Counted from the first letter of the stretch, positions 9,220 to 17,603 are shown. The stretch is DNA of 64,000 bases from Sphingobacterium kitahiroshimense (GCF_025961315.1 NZ_JAOQNK010000001.1:558001-622000), one strand, 5' to 3'. Translations and numbers: made by a program. The notes: generated from the sequence alone by a model not told the origin.

Positions 9220-9594
9220 ATGGATAAGCACAACTTAATGGATAATATGATCGCACATTCTTTTTTTTATCTCGCACTTGTACTTTTTTTTATGCACGAA
9301 ATGGATGCCGTACGTTGTAAGGAGTGGCGTATTTTCCCAGGGTTAGCACTGCTAAAGGAAAGTTGGGGATATCCTATATTTATACTGGCTCATATCCCAC
9401 TTTTTTTATTCATAATATGGGGACTTACGGAACCCTCAGAAAATTTCATCATGGGATTTGATATTTTTGCGGTCTTACATTTTGTATTGCACCTCCTCTA
9501 TCTCAGACATCAAAAAAATGAGTTTAAAGATTGGATATCTTGGACAATAATTACTGGAATAGCAGTTTTTGGTACGCTCGATTTGCTACTTTAG
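9220..9594 (+). CDS. Small membrane protein with HEMDA motif
   Basis: 124 residues, four predicted membrane helices. The notable signature is MHEMDAVRCKEWR at residues 25-37, at the end of helix 1, plus a second His pair in helix 3 (VLHFVLHLLYLRH). The His, Glu and Asp residues in or near the membrane suggest a metal site or proton relay. It resembles a family of unknown function found in Bacteroidetes and other bacteria (DUF6713, from memory). No neighbour gives its role. Confidence 0.7.
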   Translation: MDKHNLMDNMIAHSFFYLALVLFFMHEMDAVRCKEWRIFPGLALLKESWGYPIFILAHIPLFLFIIWGLTEPSENFIMGFDIFAVLHFVLHLLYLRHQKNEFKDWISWTIITGIAVFGTLDLLL

Positions 9595-9743
9595 TAAGGG
9601 TACTCATTCATCAAGAATAAGTAAAAGTAAAACACATAAACTACTTTAAATTAGCGCCATAAATATTTAATATAATTTTAAATGAATGTTCAAAAAGCAT
9701 GTCAGCGCTTATCCATACTGTTCTTAACGGGTACCAAATAAAG

Positions 9744-9774
9744 AATCGCTATAGAATTGGATTCTATAGCGATT
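9744..9774 (+). terminator. Perfect 14-bp hairpin, possible terminator
   Basis: The arms AATCGCTATAGAAT and ATTCTATAGCGATT are separated by only three bases and followed after a few bases by a T-rich stretch. It is 150 bp after the HEMDA gene. Confidence 0.55.
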
Positions 9775-10046
9775 TGAGGGGTTCTTTTCTATAATGGTTT
9801 TGGTAATATCGTTTTTTTAATAGATTCTGTGCCTGCGCACCATAAATCATTATAAAGCAAACATAAACAATTTTTCTTATCATGAGGAAATTTAAAATAA
9901 AATTTTACATTAATTATCGCATCTTTAAGAAAATACACCCACACACACCATATTACATCAGATTATTTAAATCTTAACGGGTTCATATCAGATGCATCGG
10001 CAAACTTTTCGGACCTGTTGTAGTGGAATCGATCTTTTAAATAAAA

Positions 10047-10075
10047 CAACCCCTCAAATTATCTCTGAGGGGTTG
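10047..10075 (-). terminator. Rho-independent terminator of the MFS gene
   Basis: The arms AACCCCTCA and TGAGGGGTT have a short loop and a T-rich tail in minus-strand direction (A-rich on the plus strand at 10035-10046). It is 25 bp after the MFS stop codon. Confidence 0.7.
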
Positions 10076-10100
10076 CCTTGTGTAACAGATACACCGTATC

Positions 10101-11267
10101 TTAAAGTTTATTTTTACTCGATAACCAAACAATCCCTAAAGCTATAGCGCTCCAGATCAGCATTTGCGAGAGCGCAAAATCCCACCCTCCTAACGACCAG
10201 CTTAGTAGACCGAAGAAGGTACCTGTTCCGGCACCTATGAAATAAGTGGTCATATACACCGTATTCAGGCGACTATGCGCTTGTTCATCCAACGAATAGA
10301 TCCGGGTAAAATTTGTAATCTGAGTGGCCTGAACACCGATGTCCAGGAAAAATATAGCAATGATCAAAACCCAGATCGAATGTGGGAAAAACCACATCAC
10401 CAAAATGCTCAAGAACAACATCCCTACGGTAAGATATAAGTTTTTAAACACTTGGCCTTTATCCGCCATTTTTCCAAAATAGGGTGCAACTAGCGCACCT
10501 CCTATAGCGATCAGACCAAATAGGCCAATGGTAGATGCAGGATAATGAAATGGCTCTTCACTCAGATGAAAGGTTAACGTAGTCCAAAAAGAGCAAAACA
10601 CCCCAAAAGTGAAAGATCCCAATAAAGAAGCCTGTCGAAGTATTTTATACTGCCCTATCAGTGAAATCGTTGATTTCAGTAAGCCAAAGTAACTTCCCTT
10701 AAATTTAGCAGGCATCTCGGGTAAAAGGAAAAAAAGTAATAAACTGCTTATGGATACCAAAATTGCTGAACAGAGGAATACACTTTGCCAACCCCATAGA
10801 TCAGTCAAAGCCCCGCTCAATAAGCGTGAACCCAAAATTCCACATAGGATGCCACTAAACACAATACCGACATTTTTACCACGGTTTTCTTTACCCAAAG
10901 CTGCCGACATAGGAAGAATTATTTGTGCAGGTGTAGAACAAACACCGATAATAAAACTAAGGACAAGCAATAACGTAAAATTAGTAGTATTCGCAAGTAT
11001 AAGAAGCATCACGATAAGAGTGAGACAAATGCTTAAAATCAGTTTTTTACGATTTAATTTATCACCTAAGGGTAGTAAGAAGAACATCCCTAATCCGTAA
11101 CCCAGCTGAGCAAGCACCGCAATTTTACCCACGGCATTTTCAGATTTCCCTAAGCTTTCAGCAATATTCCTTAAAATAGGCTGACTATAATAGACATTAG
11201 CAACAATAGTTCCTGCTGAAAAAGACATGACAGGAATAATCCATTTATTCTGTTTGTTTATTGACAT
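10101..11267 (-). CDS. MFS transporter
   Basis: 388 residues with about 12 membrane helices. The loop between helices 2 and 3 has LPLGDKLNRKKLI, the major-facilitator signature, and the half-way loop has YFGKMADKG. The start ANVYYSQPILRNIAESLG is typical of the arabinose-efflux/YgaY-like exporter group. The substrate cannot be assigned. It is divergent from the PLP decarboxylase gene across 215 bp, so a link between the two (export of an amine) is possible but not shown. Confidence 0.88.
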   Translation of the reverse strand: MSINKQNKWIIPVMSFSAGTIVANVYYSQPILRNIAESLGKSENAVGKIAVLAQLGYGLGMFFLLPLGDKLNRKKLILSICLTLIVMLLILANTTNFTLLLVLSFIIGVCSTPAQIILPMSAALGKENRGKNVGIVFSGILCGILGSRLLSGALTDLWGWQSVFLCSAILVSISSLLLFFLLPEMPAKFKGSYFGLLKSTISLIGQYKILRQASLLGSFTFGVFCSFWTTLTFHLSEEPFHYPASTIGLFGLIAIGGALVAPYFGKMADKGQVFKNLYLTVGMLFLSILVMWFFPHSIWVLIIAIFFLDIGVQATQITNFTRIYSLDEQAHSRLNTVYMTTYFIGAGTGTFFGLLSWSLGGWDFALSQMLIWSAIALGIVWLSSKNKL

Positions 11268-11482
11268 TTCAAATTATATAACAGCAGGCAAACTTAAGGA
11301 GCTTAATTGGAAAAAACATAAACATTTGGAAATATTTTTGACACATTGAGTTAAAAAAGAGATTCGGTGGCAACATAAAAAACAAACCCTAGAAAGTACT
11401 ATTTATTATACATTTATTACCTTAAGTGACGCTTAGATTTGTGATATATTCGCATTAATTTTTTAAAAACAGGTATTTGTGA

Positions 11483-12862
11483 ATGAAAGAAAAACTATTG
11501 ATCCATCAGGAGGTTAATCTGCCTAATGCATTCGATATAAAAAATTTTAAATTATTTTATAGAGACATAGATCTATTCAGACTATCCAAGAAACAGGGTA
11601 CGCCTTTACGATTCACCTATCTTCCTTCCATTCTGGAGAAGATCGATGACATGAAGTCAAATTTTAATAAGGCCATTAGAAAAACATCTTACCAGGGCAC
11701 TTATACGTACTATTACTGTACAAAGAGTTCACATTTCCAGCATATCATCAAAAAAGCCTTGCAAGCGGATATCGGTATTGAGATTTCCTCCGCTTACGAT
11801 ATTGATTTAATACAGTCGCTTATTGAAGATGGGCATGTGAAAAAGGGAACTAAAATTATATGCAATGGTTATAAGACTTCCGATTATCAACGGGGCATTA
11901 TGTCTCTGATCAAACAGAACCACTGTGCAGTTACCCCGATGGTTGATAGTCCTAGCGAGTTGATCTATTATTGCAACAACATAAACAGCAATATAAGCCT
12001 GAATGTCGGTATTAGAGTCAATCTTAGTTTTTTAAGCGCTTATCCCAAAGAATCCAGATTTGGTTTATCTCCGGAAGATATTATCACCTGCTATCAGCGC
12101 GATATTAAACATAACCAGCGGATTACCTTGACCACTTTGCATTTTTTTAATGAAAATGGACTGTCTTCTGATGATCAATATTGGGACGTTCTCGAAGCGA
12201 TCGTTCGCTTCTATTGCCAATTAAAAAGATTAAATCCTCATTTAACGACACTCGACATCGGCGGAGGTATGCCTTTTCAGAGTACTGCAAATGACAATTT
12301 TGACATTCCATATTTAGTGAGACGTATCGTTTCAACGATTTTAGGCATCTGTCAGCAAGAGTGTGTGCCAGAACCCGATATCGTGACCGAATTTGGTAAA
12401 TACACCGTCGCTGAAGCAACCACAACTATTTTCAAAATACAGGAGAAAAAACAGGGTGAAAAGATAAATTGGGGGATTATTGACGGTTCATTTATTACCC
12501 ATCTCCCGGATACATGGGCCATACAGCAAGAATATCCGGTATTTGCCGTGAATAATCTCCAGGAAGAAAATAGACCTTTTATCCTAGGGGGCTTAACATG
12601 CGATAGTGCAGATGTCTATCCGAATGTCAAGGAACATAAAACCGTTATGCTGCCTCACTCAGATCAGGAACAGTTTGTGGCATTTATGCATACAGGCGCA
12701 TATCAGGAAGCATTAAGTGGATTCGGAGGTGTCAATCATTGCTTGATTCCATCTCCAAAACATATTATTATTGATCAGGGCGACAACGATGAACTTGAAT
12801 TTACAACATTTTCAGAAAAACAGACGAGCGATCAGCTCCTGCAAATTTTAGGATATCGCTAA
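11483..12862 (+). CDS. Fold-III PLP-dependent decarboxylase (arginine/ornithine decarboxylase-like)
   Basis: 459 residues. It is an alanine-racemase-fold enzyme of the group that contains ornithine, arginine and diaminopimelate decarboxylases. Lys81 in YYYCTKSSHF is placed as the PLP-binding lysine. The phosphate-binding Gly loop is TLDIGGGMP at about 256-264. Cys373-Asp374 (CDSADVYP) is the active-site pair contributed by the other subunit. HFFNENG holds the ring-stacking His. The product is probably a polyamine precursor, but the exact amino acid is not clear. It is divergent from an MFS exporter. A hairpin follows the stop codon. Confidence 0.8.
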   Translation: MKEKLLIHQEVNLPNAFDIKNFKLFYRDIDLFRLSKKQGTPLRFTYLPSILEKIDDMKSNFNKAIRKTSYQGTYTYYYCTKSSHFQHIIKKALQADIGIEISSAYDIDLIQSLIEDGHVKKGTKIICNGYKTSDYQRGIMSLIKQNHCAVTPMVDSPSELIYYCNNINSNISLNVGIRVNLSFLSAYPKESRFGLSPEDIITCYQRDIKHNQRITLTTLHFFNENGLSSDDQYWDVLEAIVRFYCQLKRLNPHLTTLDIGGGMPFQSTANDNFDIPYLVRRIVSTILGICQQECVPEPDIVTEFGKYTVAEATTTIFKIQEKKQGEKINWGIIDGSFITHLPDTWAIQQEYPVFAVNNLQEENRPFILGGLTCDSADVYPNVKEHKTVMLPHSDQEQFVAFMHTGAYQEALSGFGGVNHCLIPSPKHIIIDQGDNDELEFTTFSEKQTSDQLLQILGYR

Positions 12863-12890
12863 TTGACAATTACAATTTTTCATTTTAACT

Positions 12891-12922
12891 AGGGTATTGA
12901 AAGAAGAATCGATCAATACCCT
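12891..12922 (+). terminator. Terminator after the PLP decarboxylase gene
   Basis: The arms AGGGTATTGA and TCAATACCCT have a 12-nt loop and are followed by an AT-rich tail. Confidence 0.6.
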
Positions 12923-12968
12923 TATATAAATAGTAGTAAAGCGTGTTTAAGACAGCGCTTAGCTCGTA

Positions 12969-13490
12969 CTATTTTAATAAATTCGTTAATTCATATTCAA
13001 TCTCATCATCGTGATCGGCGGTTTTTATAAAGTTTAAACGTTCTAATAGTTTTATCGCTTGCAAATTTCCCTTCGTTGTCACCGCCCATATACGACCTAA
13101 TCTGAGGCTTTTTTGACCAAATGTAATTGCCAGCCGCATCGCATGAGACATGTATCCTTTTCCACGGAACGGAGATAACAAGACACAACCCAGTTCCCCC
13201 TCCCCACTTTCCAACCCCCGGTAGTAACCGCACGTGCCAACCACTTGTCCACTAAGCCGGTCAATTATACACCAGTGAAATGAATTTCCATTCAGGATAT
13301 CTTGATCAATCTTTGTTTGCATAGCAAATGCCATCGCGATGTCCGAAGCCTGGATGCCGTCATAAAAAGATATTGCAGCAAGAGCTGGAATATCCGTTGC
13401 TTCAACTTTTCTCAATAGGATCCTTTCATCCGAAAGCTCCGCGTAATTATCGTTTCCAATTTGTGGACTTGTAGTTGTCATAAAAAACAT
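12969..13490 (-). CDS. GNAT N-acetyltransferase, RimJ/RimL-like
   Basis: 173 residues. It follows the RimJ/RimL pattern: ERILLRKVEATDIPAL at the start, HWCIIDRLSGQVVGTCGYY in the middle, then the acetyl-CoA site LLSPFRGKGYMSHAM and NLQAIKLLERLNFIK at the end. Such enzymes acetylate ribosomal proteins, antibiotics or other amines. The substrate cannot be predicted. Two start codons (residues 1 and 4) are possible. A frame on the same strand inside this gene is a shadow. Confidence 0.85.
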   Translation of the reverse strand: MFFMTTTSPQIGNDNYAELSDERILLRKVEATDIPALAAISFYDGIQASDIAMAFAMQTKIDQDILNGNSFHWCIIDRLSGQVVGTCGYYRGLESGEGELGCVLLSPFRGKGYMSHAMRLAITFGQKSLRLGRIWAVTTKGNLQAIKLLERLNFIKTADHDDEIEYELTNLLK

Positions 13491-13709
13491 TTTATTGTCG
13501 CTTGTAGCACTTGAAATGAATAATCAAAGTATTGGAACCTAATCATCCATCATAGCCCTAGCCTTCCCTTAGGTACCGAAGATAAACAGAAATATATCAA
13601 ATCACCTATCTTCATTTTATTGAAGCTATTTTTTACCTTTTTAAAGTCGTAATGACACAACAATTTAGCAATGTCATTTGTTAATCAATTATAGAGCTAA
13701 AAAAGCATC

Positions 13710-13955
13710 ATGATGATGAATCTACAAGAAAACGCAACGAATAAAAGACTAGGTCTTATTATTGCAACAATTTTGGGAAATGCGAATCAATCTTTCGCAA
13801 ACGAAAACACAACAACATTACGAAACAGAGGTCCCGAGGATGACGACGAACTGGAGGAAGATGAAGAACTCTATGATGACGATTTCGAGGAACCCGATCC
13901 TTTAGAAGAAATACCTGATGAGGATGAACTTGAACAGGAAGATGACTTCCTTTAA
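13710..13955 (+). CDS. Small acidic protein with KRLGLIIA motif (paralog 1)
   Basis: 81 residues. A short head (NATNKRLGLIIATILGN) is followed by a tail made almost only of Asp, Glu, Pro and Leu, which must be highly charged and disordered. The head is shared with the next gene. I know no family for it. The head could be a short amphipathic or membrane-associated helix, or an export or binding tag. A clear terminator follows. Both genes stand in a region of stress genes, which is only weak evidence of role. Confidence 0.75.
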   Translation: MMMNLQENATNKRLGLIIATILGNANQSFANENTTTLRNRGPEDDDELEEDEELYDDDFEEPDPLEEIPDEDELEQEDDFL

Positions 13956-13997
13956 AAAACTGTCTTTATCGTGCTAGTATCGAGCACATACACATAA

Positions 13998-14030
13998 AAA
14001 AAGAATGCAAAGTAAACTTGCATTCTTTTT
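13998..14030. terminator. Terminator after acidic protein 1
   Basis: The arms AAAAAGAATGCAA and TTGCATTCTTTTT have a 7-nt loop and a T tract. It could work in both directions. Confidence 0.8.
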
Positions 14031-14156
14031 TTATGCGATTACCCTTTTCTCGCAAACCACCTGCGTAGTTCTCCAATATTTCAGGTATTTAACGAACCAA
14101 CTATTTCATTCTGAAAGCTGTTCTTCTTACAAATCACATCATAAAAAATTAGAACT

Positions 14157-14741
14157 ATGGACTTAAATAAAACAACAGCAACAAAAAGACTAGGTCTTAT
14201 TATTGCAGCAATTCTTACCAATACGGACCCGAAAAGATCTGTTAACAATGAAAACGATCTTCGCGAGCAAAAGCAGGCAGAAAATCCATCCTCCAATCCT
14301 GATCCGGAGTTAGAAGATCCAAATTTTGTACCGGACGAAGCAGATGATCAAGATTCAGGACTGAATGAAGATGCTTTAGAGGATGAGGATCGTGATGATC
14401 GCAGAGATCGTGATGATTTAATTGACCCCATCGATCCATTAAATCAACGTCCCGATGAAAGTGACATTGATCCTGAAGATGAAGATCCCTTGGAACTTCC
14501 TGATCAAGATGAAGATGAACTGGAAGAAATAGAACCTGACGATGAGTTACCGGTTGAGGAAAAAGATGATCTTGGACAAGATACACCGAGCGAATTTCCG
14601 GAAGAAGACCAAGATGAATTTTTGGAAGAAAGAGATTTCTCTGATCAAAATAATAATGAAAATAAAGATTTCGATCATAATGATCAGGATCTGGAAGCAG
14701 AAGGGCTTGAAACGGAAGATAATCGAGGCAATTTCTTGTAA
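14157..14741 (+). CDS. Acidic repetitive protein with KRLGLIIA motif (paralog 2)
   Basis: 194 residues. The head (TTATKRLGLIIAAILTN) is nearly the same as in the gene before. A 24-base stretch of DNA is identical between the two (13743-13766 and 14184-14207). The rest is Asp/Glu-rich with Pro and Asn, has no hydrophobic core, and is probably disordered. The two genes likely arose by duplication, after which the acidic tail grew here. Possible roles are a cation or protein chaperone, or a nucleic-acid mimic; none is shown. A minus-strand frame across it is a shadow. Confidence 0.75.
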   Translation: MDLNKTTATKRLGLIIAAILTNTDPKRSVNNENDLREQKQAENPSSNPDPELEDPNFVPDEADDQDSGLNEDALEDEDRDDRRDRDDLIDPIDPLNQRPDESDIDPEDEDPLELPDQDEDELEEIEPDDELPVEEKDDLGQDTPSEFPEEDQDEFLEERDFSDQNNNENKDFDHNDQDLEAEGLETEDNRGNFL

Positions 14742-14817
14742 TCGCTAAATCAGTCGATGATCAAGGTGCTATCCTGATAAAAGTCAATCCGATCGATGAA
14801 AACTTTAAGTACACATT

Positions 14818-14867
14818 TTTTACCATGTAGGTTGTCATATCCGTATGTCCTGATCTACATGGTAAAA
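14818..14867. repeat. 13-bp inverted repeat with 24-nt loop
   Basis: TTTTACCATGTAG (14818-14830) pairs exactly with CTACATGGTAAAA (14855-14867). It lies about 75 bp after the stop of acidic protein 2, so it may be its terminator or processing signal. It has no typical T tail in the plus direction. Confidence 0.5.
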
Positions 14868-15116
14868 TCTAATCACAAGCTATATAAATGTACAACAGAC
14901 GACCATATATGCCTAACCAGCTAGTCGGTATAACCAAAGGTCGATACCACAATAGAGATCGCTCTTGACCCACATGGAGAGACTCTGACTTTTATAAGTA
15001 TTAAATACCTTTTCTATAAATCTGACCTCTTTCTTACAAAGTTCTTAAAATGGATGATATCTAGGTAAAAATGCTAACCATCCCCTTTTTTATCAGAAGA
15101 CACTTCTTGCACTTTA

Positions 15117-15140
15117 TACGTATTATTACATTTCATACCC
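15117..15140 (+). promoter_or_regulatory. Stress-box promoter motif upstream of sigma factor 1
   Basis: TACG, 14 bases, then ATACCC. The box ends 81 bp before the ATG. The same layout occurs before genes starting at 58610 and 52265 on the other strand. Confidence 0.5.
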
Positions 15141-15208
15141 TTTACCTTACTTATTATCAAACTATTATCTTAAATTTAACGTTATAAAAGGATCAAGTTG
15201 GTGTTAAG

Positions 15209-15216
15209 AAGGAGGT
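15209..15216 (+). promoter_or_regulatory. Strong Shine-Dalgarno sequence (AAGGAGGT)
   Basis: A full match to the 16S anti-SD, 5 bases before the sigma factor ATG. This is unusual in Bacteroidetes, where most genes lack it. Confidence 0.7.
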
Positions 15217-15220
15217 CCAG

Positions 15221-15721
15221 ATGGGAAATGTAAATTTAAATGTCTTGTTCCAGGAAAAAAGACAATTACTGAGTCATTTTGCAAGTCAATTTACATCAGA
15301 TTATGACGAAAAAGAAGATCTGATACAAGAAACGTATTTAAGGGCATTAAAATCCATAAATGAATTTATAAATGATCCTAAATTGGTGACCTGGCTGTAT
15401 GTCATCATGAAAAATGTTTACATCAATCAATATCGAAAAGAAAAGCGAAAAAATGTGATCTATGATTACTTTTTACACGCTGATTCCAGTGCATATATAA
15501 GTACTAATTTATCAGAAAAAAAAATGATTAACGAAGATATCCAAAAAGCAATTGATAGCCTCTCCACCGAAAATGCAGAGATTTTCCGTTTGCATTTAGA
15601 TGGTTATAAGTATCATGAAATTGCAGAACTGCTTCAAGTTCCAGAAGGCACCATCAAGTCACGCATTTATATGACGCGTAAAGTGCTGCAGCAAAAGTTG
15701 AAGATGTATGATCATGCATAA
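15221..15721 (+). CDS. ECF-type RNA polymerase sigma factor (paralog 1)
   Basis: 166 residues. Region 2 is at about 15-85 (DYDEKEDLIQETYLRALKSINEF, then TWLYVIMKNVYINQYRKEKRK), and region 4 at about 105-160 (IDSLSTENAEIFRLHLDGYKYHEIAELLQVPEGTIKSRIYMTRK). It should direct RNA polymerase to a special promoter set. No anti-sigma gene is next to it. A paralog lies 1.9 kb downstream, with stress-type genes around both. The start is fixed by a strong Shine-Dalgarno sequence and by alignment with the paralog. A promoter-like box found before other stress genes is also before this gene, so self-activation is likely. Confidence 0.92.
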   Translation: MGNVNLNVLFQEKRQLLSHFASQFTSDYDEKEDLIQETYLRALKSINEFINDPKLVTWLYVIMKNVYINQYRKEKRKNVIYDYFLHADSSAYISTNLSEKKMINEDIQKAIDSLSTENAEIFRLHLDGYKYHEIAELLQVPEGTIKSRIYMTRKVLQQKLKMYDHA

Positions 15722-15756
15722 GATTGGGTAAAGAGGGAAAACCTTTTGCCAAAAAA

Positions 15757-15795
15757 ATCACGTTAAGGAAAGCATAAATACCTTCTTAACGTGAT
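15757..15795. terminator. Hairpin between sigma factor 1 and the convergent DUF4142 gene
   Basis: ATCACGTTAAG (15757-15767) pairs with CTTAACGTGAT (15785-15795). It is preceded by an A tract, so it best fits termination in minus-strand direction but may serve both genes. Confidence 0.6.
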
Positions 15796-15840
15796 CTAAA
15801 TATGACTTAAGCTTATTATAAAATTTAATTCTTTTCTTCA

Positions 15841-16386
15841 CTATCCCCCCTTAGTATACGGCGGAATAGTCGAAGCTGTTTCAGTTGCTCCATTTGCCAC
15901 TAATACACGGGCTTGGTCCAAGTGTGCTTTAAGAGAAGGTAAGGTACCAATGATCCAGTTTTTAAGACCGACATCTTTGATCTGCTCATTGCTGCTTGCT
16001 TTTTCAAATAAATCGATCGCCTGCTGATGGGAGGCAATCGCCTCATCTTTAAAAGCTTGATCGAAGCTGGTACTGTCACTCCCTTTTACCATATCCCACT
16101 TCTTTTGATGATCGGCATCCAGGCCATCCGTCAATGTAAAGCCAAGTGTACTTGACATCTTTTGCAAATCGCCGATTAATTTTTGATGGTCATCGATCAA
16201 CATGCTTGCATAATTTTTAACCGCATCATTATTCGATCTCTCACTGGCCAGTTTAGCAATAGCAATTTCATATTGATTGGACATATAAGCTTTCGTTATA
16301 AATTCCTGTTCAGCATTTTGCTGTTTAAAGGCTAACAGGGAAATAATTCCTAGAAATATACCCCATAATTTTAAATTTCTGATCAT
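15841..16386 (-). CDS. DUF4142 domain protein (ferritin-like, exported)
   Basis: 181 residues. A hydrophobic N-terminal segment (about 8-19) is a signal or anchor. The rest is a helical bundle with FITKAYMSNQYEIAIAKLASE, then NYASMLIDDHQKLIGDLQ, typical for DUF4142. His and Glu residues are spaced as in ferritin-like bundles, but metal binding is not shown. Members are often in the general stress set of Gram-negative bacteria. It is 52 bp after the small membrane protein gene and probably in one operon with it. Confidence 0.85.
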   Translation of the reverse strand: MIRNLKLWGIFLGIISLLAFKQQNAEQEFITKAYMSNQYEIAIAKLASERSNNDAVKNYASMLIDDHQKLIGDLQKMSSTLGFTLTDGLDADHQKKWDMVKGSDSTSFDQAFKDEAIASHQQAIDLFEKASSNEQIKDVGLKNWIIGTLPSLKAHLDQARVLVANGATETASTIPPYTKGG

Positions 16387-16438
16387 GATTTTAATATGAA
16401 TATTAGTGATTTATCTTCATCTATAGTAAGAATATACC

Positions 16439-16699
16439 TTATGCATTTTTATTATCCTGCTGATCGTGTCCCTGAGTTTTCACGATCTTATTGTAAATTC
16501 CAAACAGCAGAAACGGTGCTACCCATTGCCCGACAAATACTGCACTATGTTTGTGTCCGACACATTTTAAAGCTGCTGCGCCGATCATGGCCGTGATGGC
16601 TGCACATAAGAATACTTTTGAAGGCAATTGAGCGGTTTTTTCCTCGATCTCCTTGGTCATCTCTCCTTCTTGAAGGTTTTTGTTTTCTAAATTTTCCAT
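16439..16699 (-). CDS. Small membrane protein
   Basis: 86 residues. A charged N-terminus (MENLENKNLQEGEMTKEIEEK) is followed by two hydrophobic stretches, at about 28-46 and 54-70, and a Lys/Asp/Gln-rich tail. I do not recognise a family. Its first residues recall other small stress proteins of this window (MENSQLKEEFEQ, MENNFDNKTNFSEEE). A stress-box motif lies 91 bp upstream. It is followed by the DUF4142 gene in the same direction. Confidence 0.7.
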   Translation of the reverse strand: MENLENKNLQEGEMTKEIEEKTAQLPSKVFLCAAITAMIGAAALKCVGHKHSAVFVGQWVAPFLLFGIYNKIVKTQGHDQQDNKNA

Positions 16700-16789
16700 C
16701 TTACTCCTTTTTTAATTAAGTAATACGTTATGATCTCTTAAATAAAGAATCAATCCGAACAGGTAAAAGTTCAATTCATATTACTTTAA

Positions 16790-16797
16790 GGGTATTT
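16790..16797 (-). promoter_or_regulatory. Stress-box promoter motif (AAATACCC)
   Basis: Reads GTGTGAAATACCCTTAAAG in gene direction, with the box 91 bp before the ATG of the small membrane protein. Confidence 0.45.
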
Positions 16798-17025
16798 CAC
16801 ACCGACACAACAGGTGTTTCCACCTATAAATGACTGATTTTATGTGTTATACCGCGTATGTGGTAAATGCGCAATCGCTTTGAACAAACACCCCTTTCAC
16901 TATGGATACGATCGGTCAGGGAAAATCTTTAATTGTTAAAAATATGATCTATGGCAGAAATGATGCAGATTTTGACCGTACGGACCACAGTGGTACTTAT
17001 ACCTAGCCCCATAAAACCATTAGCT

Positions 17026-17031
17026 ATACCC
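17026..17031 (+). promoter_or_regulatory. Stress-box-like motif (ATACCC) upstream of sigma factor 2
   Basis: Reads GCTATACCCTATTAAAGG. It ends 72 bp before the chosen ATG. There is no TACG at the upstream distance seen in other copies. Confidence 0.35.
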
Positions 17032-17102
17032 TATTAAAGGCTAAACTTTTAATGCCAAATGACCGTTAAATTAGTAACACTTTTAAATTAATGGAGGATA
17101 AT

Positions 17103-17603
17103 ATGGAGCATGCAAATTTAAATGTCTTATTCCAGGAAAAAAGACAACAACTGAATCATTTCGCTAGCCAATTTACCAATGATTACGATGAAAAAGAGGA
17201 TTTGGTACAGGAAACGTTTATTCGGGCGTTAAAATCAGTTCATAATTTCATCAATGATCCAAAATTAATGACCTGGTTGTATGTGATTATGAAAAATATC
17301 TATATCAACCAGTATAGAAGAGAAAAACGTAAGCATTTAATCTATGAAGAATATATTCATACAGACTATTTCAATACCGTATCAAAAAACTTAAATGAAG
17401 ACAAAATGATACAGGATGATATTCAAAAAGCGCTGGCAAGCGTATCGGCCGATAATGCAGAAATATTTAAGCTTTATCTCGATGGTTATAAATATCACGA
17501 GATTGCCGAAGCCTTTAACCTACCGGAAGGAACAGTTAAATCACGCATTCACCAGACGAGAAAGACTTTGCAACAGAAACTCAAGATGTATCAGCTATCC
17601 TGA
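17103..17603 (+). CDS. ECF-type RNA polymerase sigma factor (paralog 2)
   Basis: 166 residues from the chosen start MEHANLNVLFQEKRQQ. An ATG 12 bp upstream is in frame, but GGAGG (17093-17097) overlaps it and sits 5 bases before the second ATG, so the second is preferred; it also matches the start of paralog 1. The sequence is about two thirds identical to paralog 1 over its whole length. Region 2 (DYDEKEDLVQETFIRALKS) and region 4 (GYKYHEIAEAFNLPEGTVKSR) are intact. No anti-sigma gene is adjacent. The differences lie mostly in the linker, so the two may share promoters. Confidence 0.92.
   Translation: MEHANLNVLFQEKRQQLNHFASQFTNDYDEKEDLVQETFIRALKSVHNFINDPKLMTWLYVIMKNIYINQYRREKRKHLIYEEYIHTDYFNTVSKNLNEDKMIQDDIQKALASVSADNAEIFKLYLDGYKYHEIAEAFNLPEGTVKSRIHQTRKTLQQKLKMYQLS

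Larger units (their letters stand above)
9595..10100. other. Intergenic region, 506 bp, with two hairpins
   Basis: It holds one long perfect hairpin (9744-9774) and one terminator-like hairpin (about 10047-10075). The rest is AT-rich with no coding frame that I can support. Confidence 0.6.
14742..15220. other. Intergenic region, 479 bp, upstream of the first sigma factor gene
   Basis: It holds an inverted repeat at 14818-14867, a promoter-like box at 15117-15140 and a strong ribosome binding site at 15209-15216. I see no gene. Confidence 0.6.
16700..17102. other. Divergent intergenic region, 403 bp
   Basis: It lies between the small membrane protein gene (minus strand) and sigma factor 2 (plus strand). 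It holds a stress-box motif on each strand (16790-16795 minus, 17026-17031 plus) and a short Shine-Dalgarno sequence. No gene is visible. Confidence 0.6.

Noticed and set aside
12891..12922. ATACCC after the PLP decarboxylase gene as a stress box
   Set aside because: It is one arm of a hairpin terminator, and no gene starts 80 bp downstream in the right direction.
14242..14586. Minus-strand 114-codon frame inside the acidic protein gene
   Set aside because: It is rich in His, Asp, Leu and Gln because it mirrors the Asp/Glu repeats on the other strand. No start signal and no family; it is a shadow.
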